Source: Isosphaera pallida ATCC 43644 (lineage in GTDB: Bacteria > Planctomycetota > Planctomycetia > Isosphaerales > Isosphaeraceae). From it: a stretch of 64,000 nt of DNA. Each line of letters begins with the position of its first letter. Within the stretch, counting starts at the first letter, position 1. A model generated the notes under the pieces. The model did not search any database. It was given only the letters and a program-made list of their open reading frames with translations, and was not told the origin of the DNA. The position numbers and the translations under genes are program-made. The DNA is taken from assembly GCF_000186345.1 (NCBI RefSeq), contig NC_014962.1, forward strand, positions 1,798,001 to 1,862,000, read 5' to 3'. Shown here piece after piece: positions 18,944 through 28,240 of the stretch.

Positions 18944-19897
18944 ATGACAGTCCACACACGATGGACCAAGGGGCTGAGATTGGCCCTGGTCGTGTTTGGT
19001 TTCTTGGGGGTGACCTCTTGGTGGGCCGAAGCCCGTTCTGAGGAACAGTTGCGGCTGACCTGGCGACGCGACGCCGTATCGGGTCGGGAGTTTCTGACGG
19101 TGCGGGGGCCCCGTCTTCCCGAGGAGGGTTTGGTCATCTGGCACCTGGAAGCGTTCTGTCGGCCCGGCTCAACCAATCGGGCTTGGGAGGAGACCGTCAT
19201 TCCCCACCACACCGAATTGATCGATCAGGCTCCGGACGGCTCGCAAATTCTTCTGCGGTCTCAACTCGAGGACGGCGTAACGGTCGATCAACGGATCGAA
19301 GTCGATCCCCACGAGCCGGATGTGGTCCGCTTTGCCCTGACTTGCCGCAACCCGACCGACCGCGTTTCGCTGGCCCACTGGGGTCAATCGTGCGTCCGGG
19401 TGGCCAACTTCACCGGACATCCCGAACGCCCAGGGGCTGAGGATTACCTTCCCCAGGTCTTCGTCGGAATCGAGGGCGAATTGACCTTTCTGCCCTGCCA
19501 ACCCTGGAGCCGGACCGCCCGCTACACTCCCGGACAGGTCTTCCGGCCGGCTCATGTGGACCCCCAGGATCTGAACCCACGTCCGGTGAATCGCCGATTG
19601 GCCGATCCCGGCCTCATCGGTTGCGTCTCGGCCGATCGGCAATCGCTCGTGGCGGTCGCTTGGCAACCCTATCAGGAACTTTTTCAGGGCGTCATCGTCT
19701 GCATTCATGCCGATTTCCGAATCGGTGGGCTTGAGCCGGGCGGCGAAAAACTGGTTCGCGGCGCACTTTACGTCATGGAAAACGACCGCGAGCGTCTCCT
19801 CCGACGCTATCGACGCGACTTTCCTCAAACCAATCAAGGAGACCTGTTGAAGGGTTCTCCCAAGGTCTCGTCCTCAATGAAAGGCGTGCCACGATGA
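18944..19897 (+). CDS. Secreted protein of unknown function
   Basis: 317 residues from ATG 18944 (GAGG about 9 bases upstream). Signal peptide core LRLALVVFGFLGVTSWW, cut near AEARS. I do not recognise a named family. The body has a beta-rich look, with aromatic and His/Arg positions such as WHLEAFCRPGSTNRAWEE, LAHWGQSCVRVANFTGHP and FLPCQPWSRTARYTPGQ. The C-terminal ENDRERLLRRYRRDFPQ is strongly charged. It overlaps the DUF6807 gene by ATGA, so the two are almost certainly translated together. The carbohydrate-active look of the neighbour suggests a role in handling an extracellular substrate; that is inference. Confidence 0.75.
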   Translation: MTVHTRWTKGLRLALVVFGFLGVTSWWAEARSEEQLRLTWRRDAVSGREFLTVRGPRLPEEGLVIWHLEAFCRPGSTNRAWEETVIPHHTELIDQAPDGSQILLRSQLEDGVTVDQRIEVDPHEPDVVRFALTCRNPTDRVSLAHWGQSCVRVANFTGHPERPGAEDYLPQVFVGIEGELTFLPCQPWSRTARYTPGQVFRPAHVDPQDLNPRPVNRRLADPGLIGCVSADRQSLVAVAWQPYQELFQGVIVCIHADFRIGGLEPGGEKLVRGALYVMENDRERLLRRYRRDFPQTNQGDLLKGSPKVSSSMKGVPR

Positions 19898-21255
19898 CTC
19901 CCGCGCCAATCCCATTCGTCGGTTGGTTGACCTTCCTCACCCTCGCCGGCTGGCTCCCTCCGTCATCCTTAGCGGTGCCCAGCGATTCCAACCTAATCGT
20001 AGAAGTGTCCACCGAGCGGGACCTAGTTCACAGTCCCTTGGTGGTCGAGGTAGGGCAAGCTGCTTCGAAGGGGGAATATCTGCTGATTCCCGAATCAGGC
20101 GGTCTACCCATCCCGGTCACGATCTTCGAGGGCGAACCCCAGGGGCAGCGGATTCTAAGAGGGCTGCTGCCCACTCTGACAACCCAGGACGGAAAGCCCC
20201 GCACAGAGCGTTACCGACTCAAGCCGCTAGGAGACCGCGACGCCGCGACGCCCGCCTTCGCCTTCCGCGCAGGGAGGACGCCGGGATCGCTCGAACTCCA
20301 TCAGGGCGATGAACTCATCACAACCTATTTCGATGGAACCGCCGACGCCTACAAACCCTATTTTCATCCCCTCAACGCCCCTGGAGGCACCCCAGTCACG
20401 CGGGGCTATCCAATGTCGCCGCGTCCCGGCGAACCCACTGACCACAATCATCACCGCGCGTTCTGGTTCACCTATGGCGAAGTCAACGATTTCGACTTCT
20501 GGGCCGCCGATCCACTCAACGAGAAAGGCAAGCCCAATCCACGTTACGGCCGGATTCGCCCCTGGAACACGCCAGAGGCCACCTCATCCACCTCCACACC
20601 CAGCACACCGACGGCTCGGGCAGGGGTGGGGGCCGCTTCGTTGACGACCGTGCTGCGCTGGACCAACGCCAGCGGCGAACGAGCGTTGCTGGAGGAGCGT
20701 CGGACCACCTGGTTTTACGGCGACACCCAAACCCGAATCCTTGACAGCGACATCACCTTGACCGCGTTGAAGGAGCCGGTCCACTTCGGCGATACCAAGG
20801 AGGGGATGTTCGGTCTTCGAGTCGCCTCCACGATGGATGTGGACGCCTCAAAGCGCAAGGAGGGGGATCCCGCCCGAAGCGCGGGGGGACGCATCGTCAA
20901 TGCCGAGGGACTGACCAACGCCGAGGCCTGGGGCAAACGTTCGGCTTGGGTGGATTACTCGGGACCAGCGGAGGGTCGCATCTGGGGCGTGGCGATCCTC
21001 GACCACCCGACCAATTTGAATCACCCTACCGCTTGGCATGTGCGAACCTATGGACTCTTTGCCGCCAACCCGATCGGGCGACGCGACTTCAACCTCGGTG
21101 ACCATGAACAGGGACCCTTCACCCTGGCACCAGGCGAGGCGATCCGCCTGCGTTATCGCGTCATCGTCCATCCCGGCGATGAACGGCAGGGGCGGATCGC
21201 TCAGGCGTTCGCCAGCTACGCCAATCCGCCTCAGGTCAAAACGATCCGCCCTTGA
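19894..21255 (+). CDS. Secreted DUF6807 (PmoA-like) family protein
   Basis: 453 residues. N-terminal signal peptide (WLTFLTLAGWLPPSSLA). The family signature is clear: HPLNAPGGTPVTRGYPMSP, then GEPTDHNHHRAFWFTYGEVN and DFWAADPLNEKGKPNPRYGRI. Near the C-terminus are AVDYSGP-like and LDHPTNLNHPTAWHVRTYGL, and RRDFNLGDHEQGPF. The family is annotated as methane oxygenase PmoA in older databases because of a misleading name; it is abundant in planctomycetes near sugar-related genes and its reaction is not established. The start ATG overlaps the preceding stop. A 94-base gap separates it from holA, and both are on the plus strand. Confidence 0.82.
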   Translation: MTPAPIPFVGWLTFLTLAGWLPPSSLAVPSDSNLIVEVSTERDLVHSPLVVEVGQAASKGEYLLIPESGGLPIPVTIFEGEPQGQRILRGLLPTLTTQDGKPRTERYRLKPLGDRDAATPAFAFRAGRTPGSLELHQGDELITTYFDGTADAYKPYFHPLNAPGGTPVTRGYPMSPRPGEPTDHNHHRAFWFTYGEVNDFDFWAADPLNEKGKPNPRYGRIRPWNTPEATSSTSTPSTPTARAGVGAASLTTVLRWTNASGERALLEERRTTWFYGDTQTRILDSDITLTALKEPVHFGDTKEGMFGLRVASTMDVDASKRKEGDPARSAGGRIVNAEGLTNAEAWGKRSAWVDYSGPAEGRIWGVAILDHPTNLNHPTAWHVRTYGLFAANPIGRRDFNLGDHEQGPFTLAPGEAIRLRYRVIVHPGDERQGRIAQAFASYANPPQVKTIRP

Positions 21256-21349
21256 ACACATTGAGCGGAGATCTCCTCTAATTCGAAGGTTAACAGAGGT
21301 CGGACCGTCGCGCCGATGCGTTGGGTCGAGATGGAAAAGGATTCCCTCA

Positions 21350-22498
21350 ATGCCGGTCTCTGGGTTGGAATTCCTCAAGGAAGCTGAGGCCAACGCGAAG
21401 CAAGGGATGGACTGCCCCGCCTTCGCGGTGATCTTCGGCGATGAACCCTTCTTGAAATCACGGGTGCTGGCCGCATTGCTCGACCGCGCGTTGGGACCCA
21501 ACCATCGCGCCGAGGACGCCGACGCCGACATGGCCCTCTGTCGACTGGATGGCGAGGCGGCCTCCGCGCAGGTGGCGCGGGTCTTCGACGAGGCACGCAC
21601 CCTCCCGTTCCTGGCTAAACGGCGGGTGGTTGTGGTCGAAGAGGCCGACGAGTTCGTCATTAAGGCCCGCAAGGAGTTGGAGAAATTTGTTCAGTATCCG
21701 CCACCAACAGGAGTGTTGATTCTCTCCCTTAAGAGTTTTCCTTCCAACACCACGCTCGCCAAGCTGACGGAGAAGATCGCTTTAGCGGTGGATTGTCGCG
21801 CTCCCAAGGAAGCGGAGATGCCGGGACTGTTGATTCAACTGGCCCGCAAGGATCACGGACTCAAACTGGAGAGCGACGCGGCGCGGCTCATGGTCGAACT
21901 CGTCGGCCCGGAATTGGGGTTGATGGTCAACGAACTAGGTAAGCTCGCCGCCTACGTCGGCACGGCCCAAACCATCACCCGTGACGATGTCGCGGCGATG
22001 GTGGGGTCGGGGCGGGTCTTGGAGATTTGGAAGGTGATCGATCTAGCCACCACCGGCAAGGCGGGCGAAGCCCTCGATGCGCTCGACCGTCTGCTGGCCG
22101 CGGGTGAGCCTCCCATCAAGCTGATGGCCGCCATGACCACCACTCTACTCAAGGTGGCTCACGCCGGGCGTCTGCGAGTCGCACGCATGACACCCGAGCA
22201 AGCCGCCCGGTCCGCGGGCATCCCTCCATTTGGAGTCGAGAAAATGGTGGCGCAGCACGCCCACCTCGGCCCGTCCCGAGTCGCACGCTTGTCCAGCTTG
22301 TTGCTCCAAACCGACCTCGACCTCAAAGGTTTCTCCAACTTGCCGCCCCGCACCATCTTGGAACGGTTGATTGTCGAACTCGCCCGACCCCGCAAGGACC
22401 TGGTTGCGGCTTCCACCATCGCCCCATCCGGCGCGGAATCCACCCCGCGCGCCTCTTCCACGGCACGACGTCGCGGCAATGCTTCGGCCTCGGGCTGA
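21350..22498 (+). CDS. holA: DNA polymerase III delta subunit
   Basis: 382 residues. This is the clamp-loader subunit that opens the sliding clamp. FAVIFGDEPFLKSRVLAAL is the N-terminal nucleotide-binding-like fold, followed by ARTLPFLAKRRVVVVEEADE and, in the middle, ELVGPELGLMVNELGKLAAY, the motif typical of delta subunits; LEIWKVIDLATTGKAGEALD and KMVAQHAHLGPSRVARL fit the C-terminal collar. ATG 21350 has AAGG about ten bases upstream; a longer reading frame exists in front of it but its sequence looks non-coding and overlaps the DUF6807 gene. The tail (about residues 345-382) is Ser/Ala/Arg-rich and probably disordered. It ends 11 bases from the stop of the convergent cyclase gene. Confidence 0.92.
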   Translation: MPVSGLEFLKEAEANAKQGMDCPAFAVIFGDEPFLKSRVLAALLDRALGPNHRAEDADADMALCRLDGEAASAQVARVFDEARTLPFLAKRRVVVVEEADEFVIKARKELEKFVQYPPPTGVLILSLKSFPSNTTLAKLTEKIALAVDCRAPKEAEMPGLLIQLARKDHGLKLESDAARLMVELVGPELGLMVNELGKLAAYVGTAQTITRDDVAAMVGSGRVLEIWKVIDLATTGKAGEALDALDRLLAAGEPPIKLMAAMTTTLLKVAHAGRLRVARMTPEQAARSAGIPPFGVEKMVAQHAHLGPSRVARLSSLLLQTDLDLKGFSNLPPRTILERLIVELARPRKDLVAASTIAPSGAESTPRASSTARRRGNASASG

Positions 22499-22509
22499 CG
22501 TCGGGGCAA

Positions 22510-24450
22510 TCACTTCCGATTTCCCTCGAACACCTTGTTGAACAGCTTGGGATCGGTGTCGGACTGAAGGTGGCGAATTGCCTCGCTCAGCAGAAAGAGG
22601 GTGGGACCGTCGTTTTCAAACCGAGTGAGAACCTCGTTGAGTCGCCGTACCGAATCCCGGAACTTCGCATTCTCAAAATCTTCCAGCGCTTTTTCATAAT
22701 CCTTGATAATCTCATCTTGTCGTTGATGAATCTGATCTGAAGAACACTCATTCAAATTATTATGTTGAGGAACTAACATTTCATAAACTTGGACACTCTC
22801 AGAAAGATTAGCCAACCTGAATTCTCCAACCCGCCGCGCTAAGGCGATGGAGTTGATCCGCTTGCGGGTTTCCGCTGTCAAGAGCAGTTGGGTCCGAAGG
22901 ATTTTGTTGAGGTTCTGAATTCGACTGGCAATGTTGACCGTGTTGCCCAGTGGACCATACTTGAACCGTCGTGAACTACCGGTATTGCCAACATGGGCAT
23001 ACCCTGAGTTGATGCCAACACCAAGATCCATCGGCTTGCTCAGACCAAATTTTTGGCAGCTGTCACGCAGTTCTGGCAAGGATTCGATCATGGCTTGGGC
23101 CGCCTGACACGCGAGTTCGGCGTGATTCTCCTGATGATCGGGCGCGCCCCACATGGCAACGAGTTCGTCGCCAATGAAATCGATCAGAACCCCGTCGTAG
23201 TCTTGAACGCAGGCCGACAGCTTGTCCATGACCGAACGGACCCACTCGACCGTCTTGAGCGGACCAAGATGTTCTGACTCGCGGGAAAAGCCCCGGATGT
23301 CACAAAAGAGAACAGTGACTTCACACTCCCGGCCATCCATCAGGGAGGGGTTCTGAATCAACTTTTCCGCGAGAGATTTTGTAAAGAATTGTTCAAATGC
23401 ATATAACGCTTGAAATTTTTCCTTTTCGAGCTTAATCTTTTCTTTTTGGAACTTGATCCGTTCCAGTCCTCCGGCAACCCCCATCGCCAGCAATTCGACA
23501 ATGAGGGCGTCAGCCTTAGAAATCGTTGGGAACGGGACGACTCCCCCCAGTCTTTGTCGCCGCTCGCCGTAAAGGGCTCCGATGACCTGTTGATTCTTGT
23601 CCAGAATCGGAGCCGCTACCACTCGTTCGATGCGGACCATACTCTCACTCAGACTGGCAAGATCGTCACCGTGGTTGTAGATAAAGGTTTGTTTGCGAGC
23701 AAGTACGTGACTCATGACGCGTCGGCTAGGAGTCAGTTCGCTGCACCCTGCTAGCTGAGACCTAATGTGTTGGGACTGAACCTGCCAGTTACCGCTCATC
23801 GTATCGAAGAACAACACGCCACCGATATCGAGACCTACGATTTCGACGAGCGATTTCGCCATGAAATCGTAGTAGTTCGGATTTTCGGCGTCGGTTTGCA
23901 GAGCGTCAACAGCCAACTGAAGGCGACTTAGAATCGCTTCGATCGGACTTTCTCCACCATCACGGTTGGCTCTGATCAAGCCGAGGCGTTCCGAGCGTTC
24001 GCGGCTTTGCAGGCTGGAACCAGGGGCTAGGGTGGCTTCGGGCAACGATTCAAGCGAGTCGTCGTCGGGATCAATCACGTCAAAGTGGATCACCCGTTGA
24101 TTCCCCACTCGAATAACCAAACTGTGAGAGTCGATGTGGGATTGGCCAGGCGGCAAGGCTTGTCCGTTCCCCAAGTGCAGCACCGCCTGGGGCGAAATAT
24201 TGCGCACCTCCACCTTAGACTCAGGCAAAGTGCGAACCTCGGCTTGATGACGGGAAATCTCGCTCTTCCCCATCTCGGCGATGACGAGGCGGGTGCGACC
24301 GGGCGTCAACACCCGCGGCTCGAAAAGCCGTTCGAGGTTGTTCTTCTGACGGCCCAACTCCAACACACCGTGGTAATCGGCTTCATGACGGCTTTGATAA
24401 CCTTCTGTCGTAATGTCGGTCACTAAAACATGAAGGAAGCTCGAAGACAT
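22510..24450 (-). CDS. FHA-GAF-class III nucleotide cyclase
   Basis: 646 residues, cytoplasmic by lack of a signal or membrane segment. Start ATG 24450 has GGAGG four bases before it. Residues about 1-140 look like an FHA phosphothreonine-binding domain (GVLELGRQKNN, KSEISRHQAEV, VRNISPQAVLHLGNG). About 175-350 is a GAF sensor, then a helix rich in Lys/Glu (KEKIKLEKEKFQALYAF). About 385-570 is the cyclase: metal-binding Asp in VLFCDIRGFS and in DFIGDELVAMWG, and transition-state Asn/Arg in NTVNIASRIQ. The base-specifying Lys (usually just before FIGD) is Asp, and the partner Thr/Asp position is Gly in YGPLGN. A C-terminal helical part ends in a TPR-like stretch. It probably couples phosphopeptide binding to second-messenger synthesis; the nucleotide is uncertain. 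Confidence 0.9.
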   Translation of the reverse strand: MSSSFLHVLVTDITTEGYQSRHEADYHGVLELGRQKNNLERLFEPRVLTPGRTRLVIAEMGKSEISRHQAEVRTLPESKVEVRNISPQAVLHLGNGQALPPGQSHIDSHSLVIRVGNQRVIHFDVIDPDDDSLESLPEATLAPGSSLQSRERSERLGLIRANRDGGESPIEAILSRLQLAVDALQTDAENPNYYDFMAKSLVEIVGLDIGGVLFFDTMSGNWQVQSQHIRSQLAGCSELTPSRRVMSHVLARKQTFIYNHGDDLASLSESMVRIERVVAAPILDKNQQVIGALYGERRQRLGGVVPFPTISKADALIVELLAMGVAGGLERIKFQKEKIKLEKEKFQALYAFEQFFTKSLAEKLIQNPSLMDGRECEVTVLFCDIRGFSRESEHLGPLKTVEWVRSVMDKLSACVQDYDGVLIDFIGDELVAMWGAPDHQENHAELACQAAQAMIESLPELRDSCQKFGLSKPMDLGVGINSGYAHVGNTGSSRRFKYGPLGNTVNIASRIQNLNKILRTQLLLTAETRKRINSIALARRVGEFRLANLSESVQVYEMLVPQHNNLNECSSDQIHQRQDEIIKDYEKALEDFENAKFRDSVRRLNEVLTRFENDGPTLFLLSEAIRHLQSDTDPKLFNKVFEGNRK

Positions 24451-24948
24451 ACGGCCTCCAGTCAGCAATTCGGCCCAGTTGTCGGAAAGAACACAGAAAA
24501 ATTGATAGAGAATCTTTATAAACCCATAATCGTAACACCAAAATGCACAGGCTGACACTACCAAGGTTCACACCCAAAATCACCAACGGCGGCGGGATCC
24601 AAGTCAACATCCCGGGGTTGAAAGCGATTTAGTCCCTCATCCTTCAAGCTCAACCTCGTCGGAAGGGTTGAGGATTTTGGTCTTGGATTGGGGTCCAGCA
24701 AGGCGAGCGTCAAGACTTTGGGGTAGGGTTCCAAACCCGTCGATGAAGCGTCACGTGGAATTGCGTCTCGCATCCCTGCCTTGATCCGGGTTACAATAAT
24801 TCCACGGCAAACCGAGATCAACCACCCCCACACGCATCCCAGCCCCCCTTTTCCCCCGCCTTCTTCCATCCGGTTCTCCGCGTGGAAATTGTGTGACGCC
24901 TCCACTGGAGTTCCACCATTCGTCAACCTCGCCAAGGGTCACTCCGCG
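24451..24948. other. Divergent intergenic region upstream of the cyclase and dehydrogenase genes
   Basis: 498 bases without a supported gene. The part next to the cyclase (about 24485-24550) is clearly AT-richer than the rest and contains TTTATAAAG on the minus strand, a plausible -10 area for the cyclase. No clear hairpin. Confidence 0.3.
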
Positions 24949-27900
24949 ATGAAGACGCGCTGCTCCTTCTTCAGGCACTTGGGTTGTTCATCCTGTGTCA
25001 AACCTCCCACCTCGTGCTGGCCGTCACTGACGCTGGCTGCGCTTCTTGTTCTGATGGGAGCGTTGGAGAATCGAACCTCCCTCCATGCTCAAGAGCCAAC
25101 GCCCCCGCGGTTCGACACTCTAAGGCTGCCTGCACTGGAACCGGATCAAGCCTTCAAGGCGATCCAAGTCGCGCCGGGATTGGCGCTTCGTCGGGTTGCG
25201 ATGGAACCGTTGGTGACCGATCCGGTGGCCGCCTGCTTTGACGAACTGGGGCGGCTGTACGTTGTGGAGATGCGTGGCTATCCCTTTCCTGATAACACTC
25301 CTCCGGGTCGGGTCAGGCGGTTGGTTGATCGTGACGGCGACGGAACCTTCGACGAGTCGTCCCTCTTTCTGGACAACCTCAATTGGCCCACGTCGGTGAT
25401 TGCCTCGCGAGGGGGGGTATTCGTTATTGCGCCTCCCCACTTGATTTACGCCCGCGACGAGGACGGCGATGGTCGGGCCGATGTCACCCGCGTGGTTTGG
25501 ACCGGCTTGGGCACTCAGAACGTCCAAGCGTTGGCCAATGGTCTGAAGCTGGGACCAGACGGATGGATTTACGCCTCCTCGGGTGGCAACGGCGGGATCG
25601 TGCGTCGTCCTGACCAACCCGATCAACCCGCAGTCGATCTTCGCGGCCGCGACTTTCGATTCCACCCCGACACCCTGCAACTTCAACCCATTCCTGGTGG
25701 CGGTCAGTTCGGACACGACTTCGACACCTGGGGACGCCGCTTCGTCTGCAACAATTCCAACCACCTCCGCCAAGTGATCCTGACCACTGCTGATCTTGAC
25801 CGCCTCACTGTCTGGCCCGACGCCGGCTCAAGCCCCTTGGAGGACATTGGGGTGGATGGGCCAGCTGCGCCAGTCTTCCGCATCAGTCCCCCAGAACCCT
25901 GGCGGGTCGTCCGCACCGCGCGACGAGCCGCCGACCCGGCGATGCGTCAACGTCTGCCCGCCTCCGAACTCGCCGTGACCGGCTATTTCACCTCCGCCTC
26001 TGGCATCACGATTTATCAAGGCTCAGCGCTACCCGAATCAGCGTGGGGCATGGCGGTCGTTGGCGACGTGGGCGGCAACCTGGTTCACCGCAAACGGCTC
26101 GAACCCCAAGGCGCGATCCTTCAAGGCGTGCGAATCGACGCCGAGTCCGAACTGCTGGCCTCGACCGACAACTGGTTTCGCCCGGTCCACTTCGCCAACA
26201 CGCCGTGGGGAACCCTGTTGGTGTTGGACATGGCGCGCGAGACCATCGAACACCCCCTCTCCATCCCCGACGACATCAAGGCCCAGCTCGACCTCAAAAG
26301 CGGTTTGGATCGGGGACGCATCTATGAACTTGTTCCCGCTCAGGGAACTGTCCGCCGTCCTCTTCCCCGATTCGATCAAGCCGATCATACCCAACTCGTC
26401 GCCACTCTGGCCGACCCCGACGGCTGGAGGCGTGAGACTGCTCGCCGCTTGCTCTGGGAACGCTTGACACAAACCCCAATCGATCACCCTGACGCCGCCG
26501 CCACTCTTCACGCCTTGCGCGAGCTCATCGCCCAACGTCCCAGCCCCGAAGCGCGGGTTGCCGCGCTTTGGACTCTCGACATGTTGGGATGGCTCAATGC
26601 CGAGGATCTCCTCCAAGTCGCCAACGACCCTACTGCCGAGGTCCGCGAAGTGGTCGCGCGGTTGGCCCGCGACCGATTGAAGATGAACAATCCGCGCCTT
26701 CGCACGGTTGTGATTAATCTTGTTCGAGACGACGCGGGGATGGTCCGGTTTCAGGCCCTTCTGGCGCTGGGAGACGCGGTTCCCTCAGACGAACCGTCCA
26801 TTTTGACCGCCCTCGTGGAGGCGTCGGAACGCCCTGAGATGCAGCAAGGCCCCACGCTCGATCGCTGGGCCAGACGGGGACTCCAAGCCGCCGTGGCACC
26901 CCGGCTGGCCGCCTTCCTGACCGCTTTGAATCAACGTCGCACCGAACTCGAAGGAAAACGCCCGCGAGCGGCTACGGAGACAGCAAGGGAATCCGAACGG
27001 TCTCCTGACGACTGGGATGCGCGTCTTGCCTCCAATGAGAGCTGGAGGGTAGCGACCCTAGAAGCCTTAGCTTCTTCGAGGGATCGTCGGGATCAGCTTG
27101 CCGCGCTGGATGGCTTGGACGCTTCCCAAGCCACGGAGGACCAACTGCGGAACCGCTGGTTGGCCATCAGTCGGGGGGCTGCGCGAAGCAGCTGGAATCC
27201 CCTAGACCACCCGGCGCTCGCCCAACGCCTCGAACGTCTGGCCCAGGCCGCCAGTCAACGACTGAGGGCTTCTCTGGAGAAGGATCCGCCCGGTCCCCTT
27301 AATCTCGACGAGGTCAAACTCGTGGCGGCGGCGGGATCGGATGCGTCGAGCTTGGAGTTGCTCGGTGAGCTGCTGGCCGCGCGGTTCGAGCCGGCCATCC
27401 AGGTCGAAGCCCTCGCCGGGTTGGATCGCCGCGGCGACGAGGAGGCGATGCGGTGGATCCTCGAACGTTGGCGAAGCATGAGTCCCACCCTCCGTAGCCG
27501 AGCCGCCGAGGTGCTGCTCAACCGCGTGGGACGTCAGGAACGACTCAACCTTCTGCTCGAAGCCCTTGACCAGGCGCGGGTGAACCTTTCCGACCTAGGA
27601 CCGGAGGCCGCCGACCGCTTGACAGCGGCCGCCCGACGCCTCGGCCCTGAAGCTCACGCTCACGCTCGCCAAGTGATCTTGAACGCCAAGGCGATCGATC
27701 CGGCCGCCAAACCCGGTCGTCTTGCCCTCATCAACCGCTACAAATCGGTTTTGGTGGGACGAGCAATCCGTCGTCCTGAACAAGGTCGAGCGATCTTCCA
27801 AAACCACTGCGCGACATGTCACCGCCTGGAAGGAAACGGTCACGACGTTGGCCCCGACTTGGCGACAATCCGCCATCGCAGCCGCGAGGACGTCTTGACC

Positions 27901-28173
27901 CATATCCTCGACCCCAACCGCGAAGTGGCCCCTACGATGAAAACCTATGTGGTGGTCACCCGCGACGGACGCACCGCCTCGGGAATCCTCACGTCGGAAA
28001 CCGATCGGACCGTGAGTCTGAAACGCTCCGAAGGGATCGTGGAAACCATCGAGCGCGACCAGATCGAGGAGATTGTCGAGACTGGTCAATCGCTCATGCC
28101 CGAAGGGCTGGATGCCAACATCGATGTCGAAGCAATGGCCGATCTGCTCGATTACCTGTTGCCCGACTCGTAA
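24949..28173 (+). CDS. PVC-type membrane-bound dehydrogenase with HEAT repeats and C-terminal haem-binding domain
   Basis: 1074 residues. ATG 24949 gives a signal peptide (core LTLAALLVLMGAL, cut near LHAQ). Residues about 60-480 form a beta-propeller of the PQQ/glucose-dehydrogenase type used by planctomycetes: DELGRLYVVEMRGYPFPDN, GDGTFDESSLFLDNLNWPTS, NGLKLGPDGWIYASSGGNGG and FGHDFDTWGRRFVCNNSNH. A helical HEAT-like part follows (about 490-900). Near residue 953 a single c-type haem site CATCHRLEGNGHDVGPDL is followed by the downstream region typical of Pirellula/Verrucomicrobium haem proteins (ILDPNREVAPTMKTYVVVT). The substrate is unknown; members are thought to oxidise sugars or related compounds at the periplasmic face. 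It starts a plus-strand run with rsmD and the nucleotidyltransferase. Confidence 0.9.
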   Translation: MKTRCSFFRHLGCSSCVKPPTSCWPSLTLAALLVLMGALENRTSLHAQEPTPPRFDTLRLPALEPDQAFKAIQVAPGLALRRVAMEPLVTDPVAACFDELGRLYVVEMRGYPFPDNTPPGRVRRLVDRDGDGTFDESSLFLDNLNWPTSVIASRGGVFVIAPPHLIYARDEDGDGRADVTRVVWTGLGTQNVQALANGLKLGPDGWIYASSGGNGGIVRRPDQPDQPAVDLRGRDFRFHPDTLQLQPIPGGGQFGHDFDTWGRRFVCNNSNHLRQVILTTADLDRLTVWPDAGSSPLEDIGVDGPAAPVFRISPPEPWRVVRTARRAADPAMRQRLPASELAVTGYFTSASGITIYQGSALPESAWGMAVVGDVGGNLVHRKRLEPQGAILQGVRIDAESELLASTDNWFRPVHFANTPWGTLLVLDMARETIEHPLSIPDDIKAQLDLKSGLDRGRIYELVPAQGTVRRPLPRFDQADHTQLVATLADPDGWRRETARRLLWERLTQTPIDHPDAAATLHALRELIAQRPSPEARVAALWTLDMLGWLNAEDLLQVANDPTAEVREVVARLARDRLKMNNPRLRTVVINLVRDDAGMVRFQALLALGDAVPSDEPSILTALVEASERPEMQQGPTLDRWARRGLQAAVAPRLAAFLTALNQRRTELEGKRPRAATETARESERSPDDWDARLASNESWRVATLEALASSRDRRDQLAALDGLDASQATEDQLRNRWLAISRGAARSSWNPLDHPALAQRLERLAQAASQRLRASLEKDPPGPLNLDEVKLVAAAGSDASSLELLGELLAARFEPAIQVEALAGLDRRGDEEAMRWILERWRSMSPTLRSRAAEVLLNRVGRQERLNLLLEALDQARVNLSDLGPEAADRLTAAARRLGPEAHAHARQVILNAKAIDPAAKPGRLALINRYKSVLVGRAIRRPEQGRAIFQNHCATCHRLEGNGHDVGPDLATIRHRSREDVLTHILDPNREVAPTMKTYVVVTRDGRTASGILTSETDRTVSLKRSEGIVETIERDQIEEIVETGQSLMPEGLDANIDVEAMADLLDYLLPDS

Positions 28174-28240
28174 CGTAAGCCAATCGATTGCCAACCCTCC
28201 CTCCGCCCCTGTGACCCGCTCGATTCGCGGACTGACGCTC

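Noticed and set aside
25055-25085. tRNA-like 3' arm (GGTTCGATTCTCC on the minus strand) followed by GCTCCCA
   Set aside because: No matching acceptor 5' strand or anticodon arm exists at the right distance, and it lies in the signal-peptide coding region of the PVC-type dehydrogenase.
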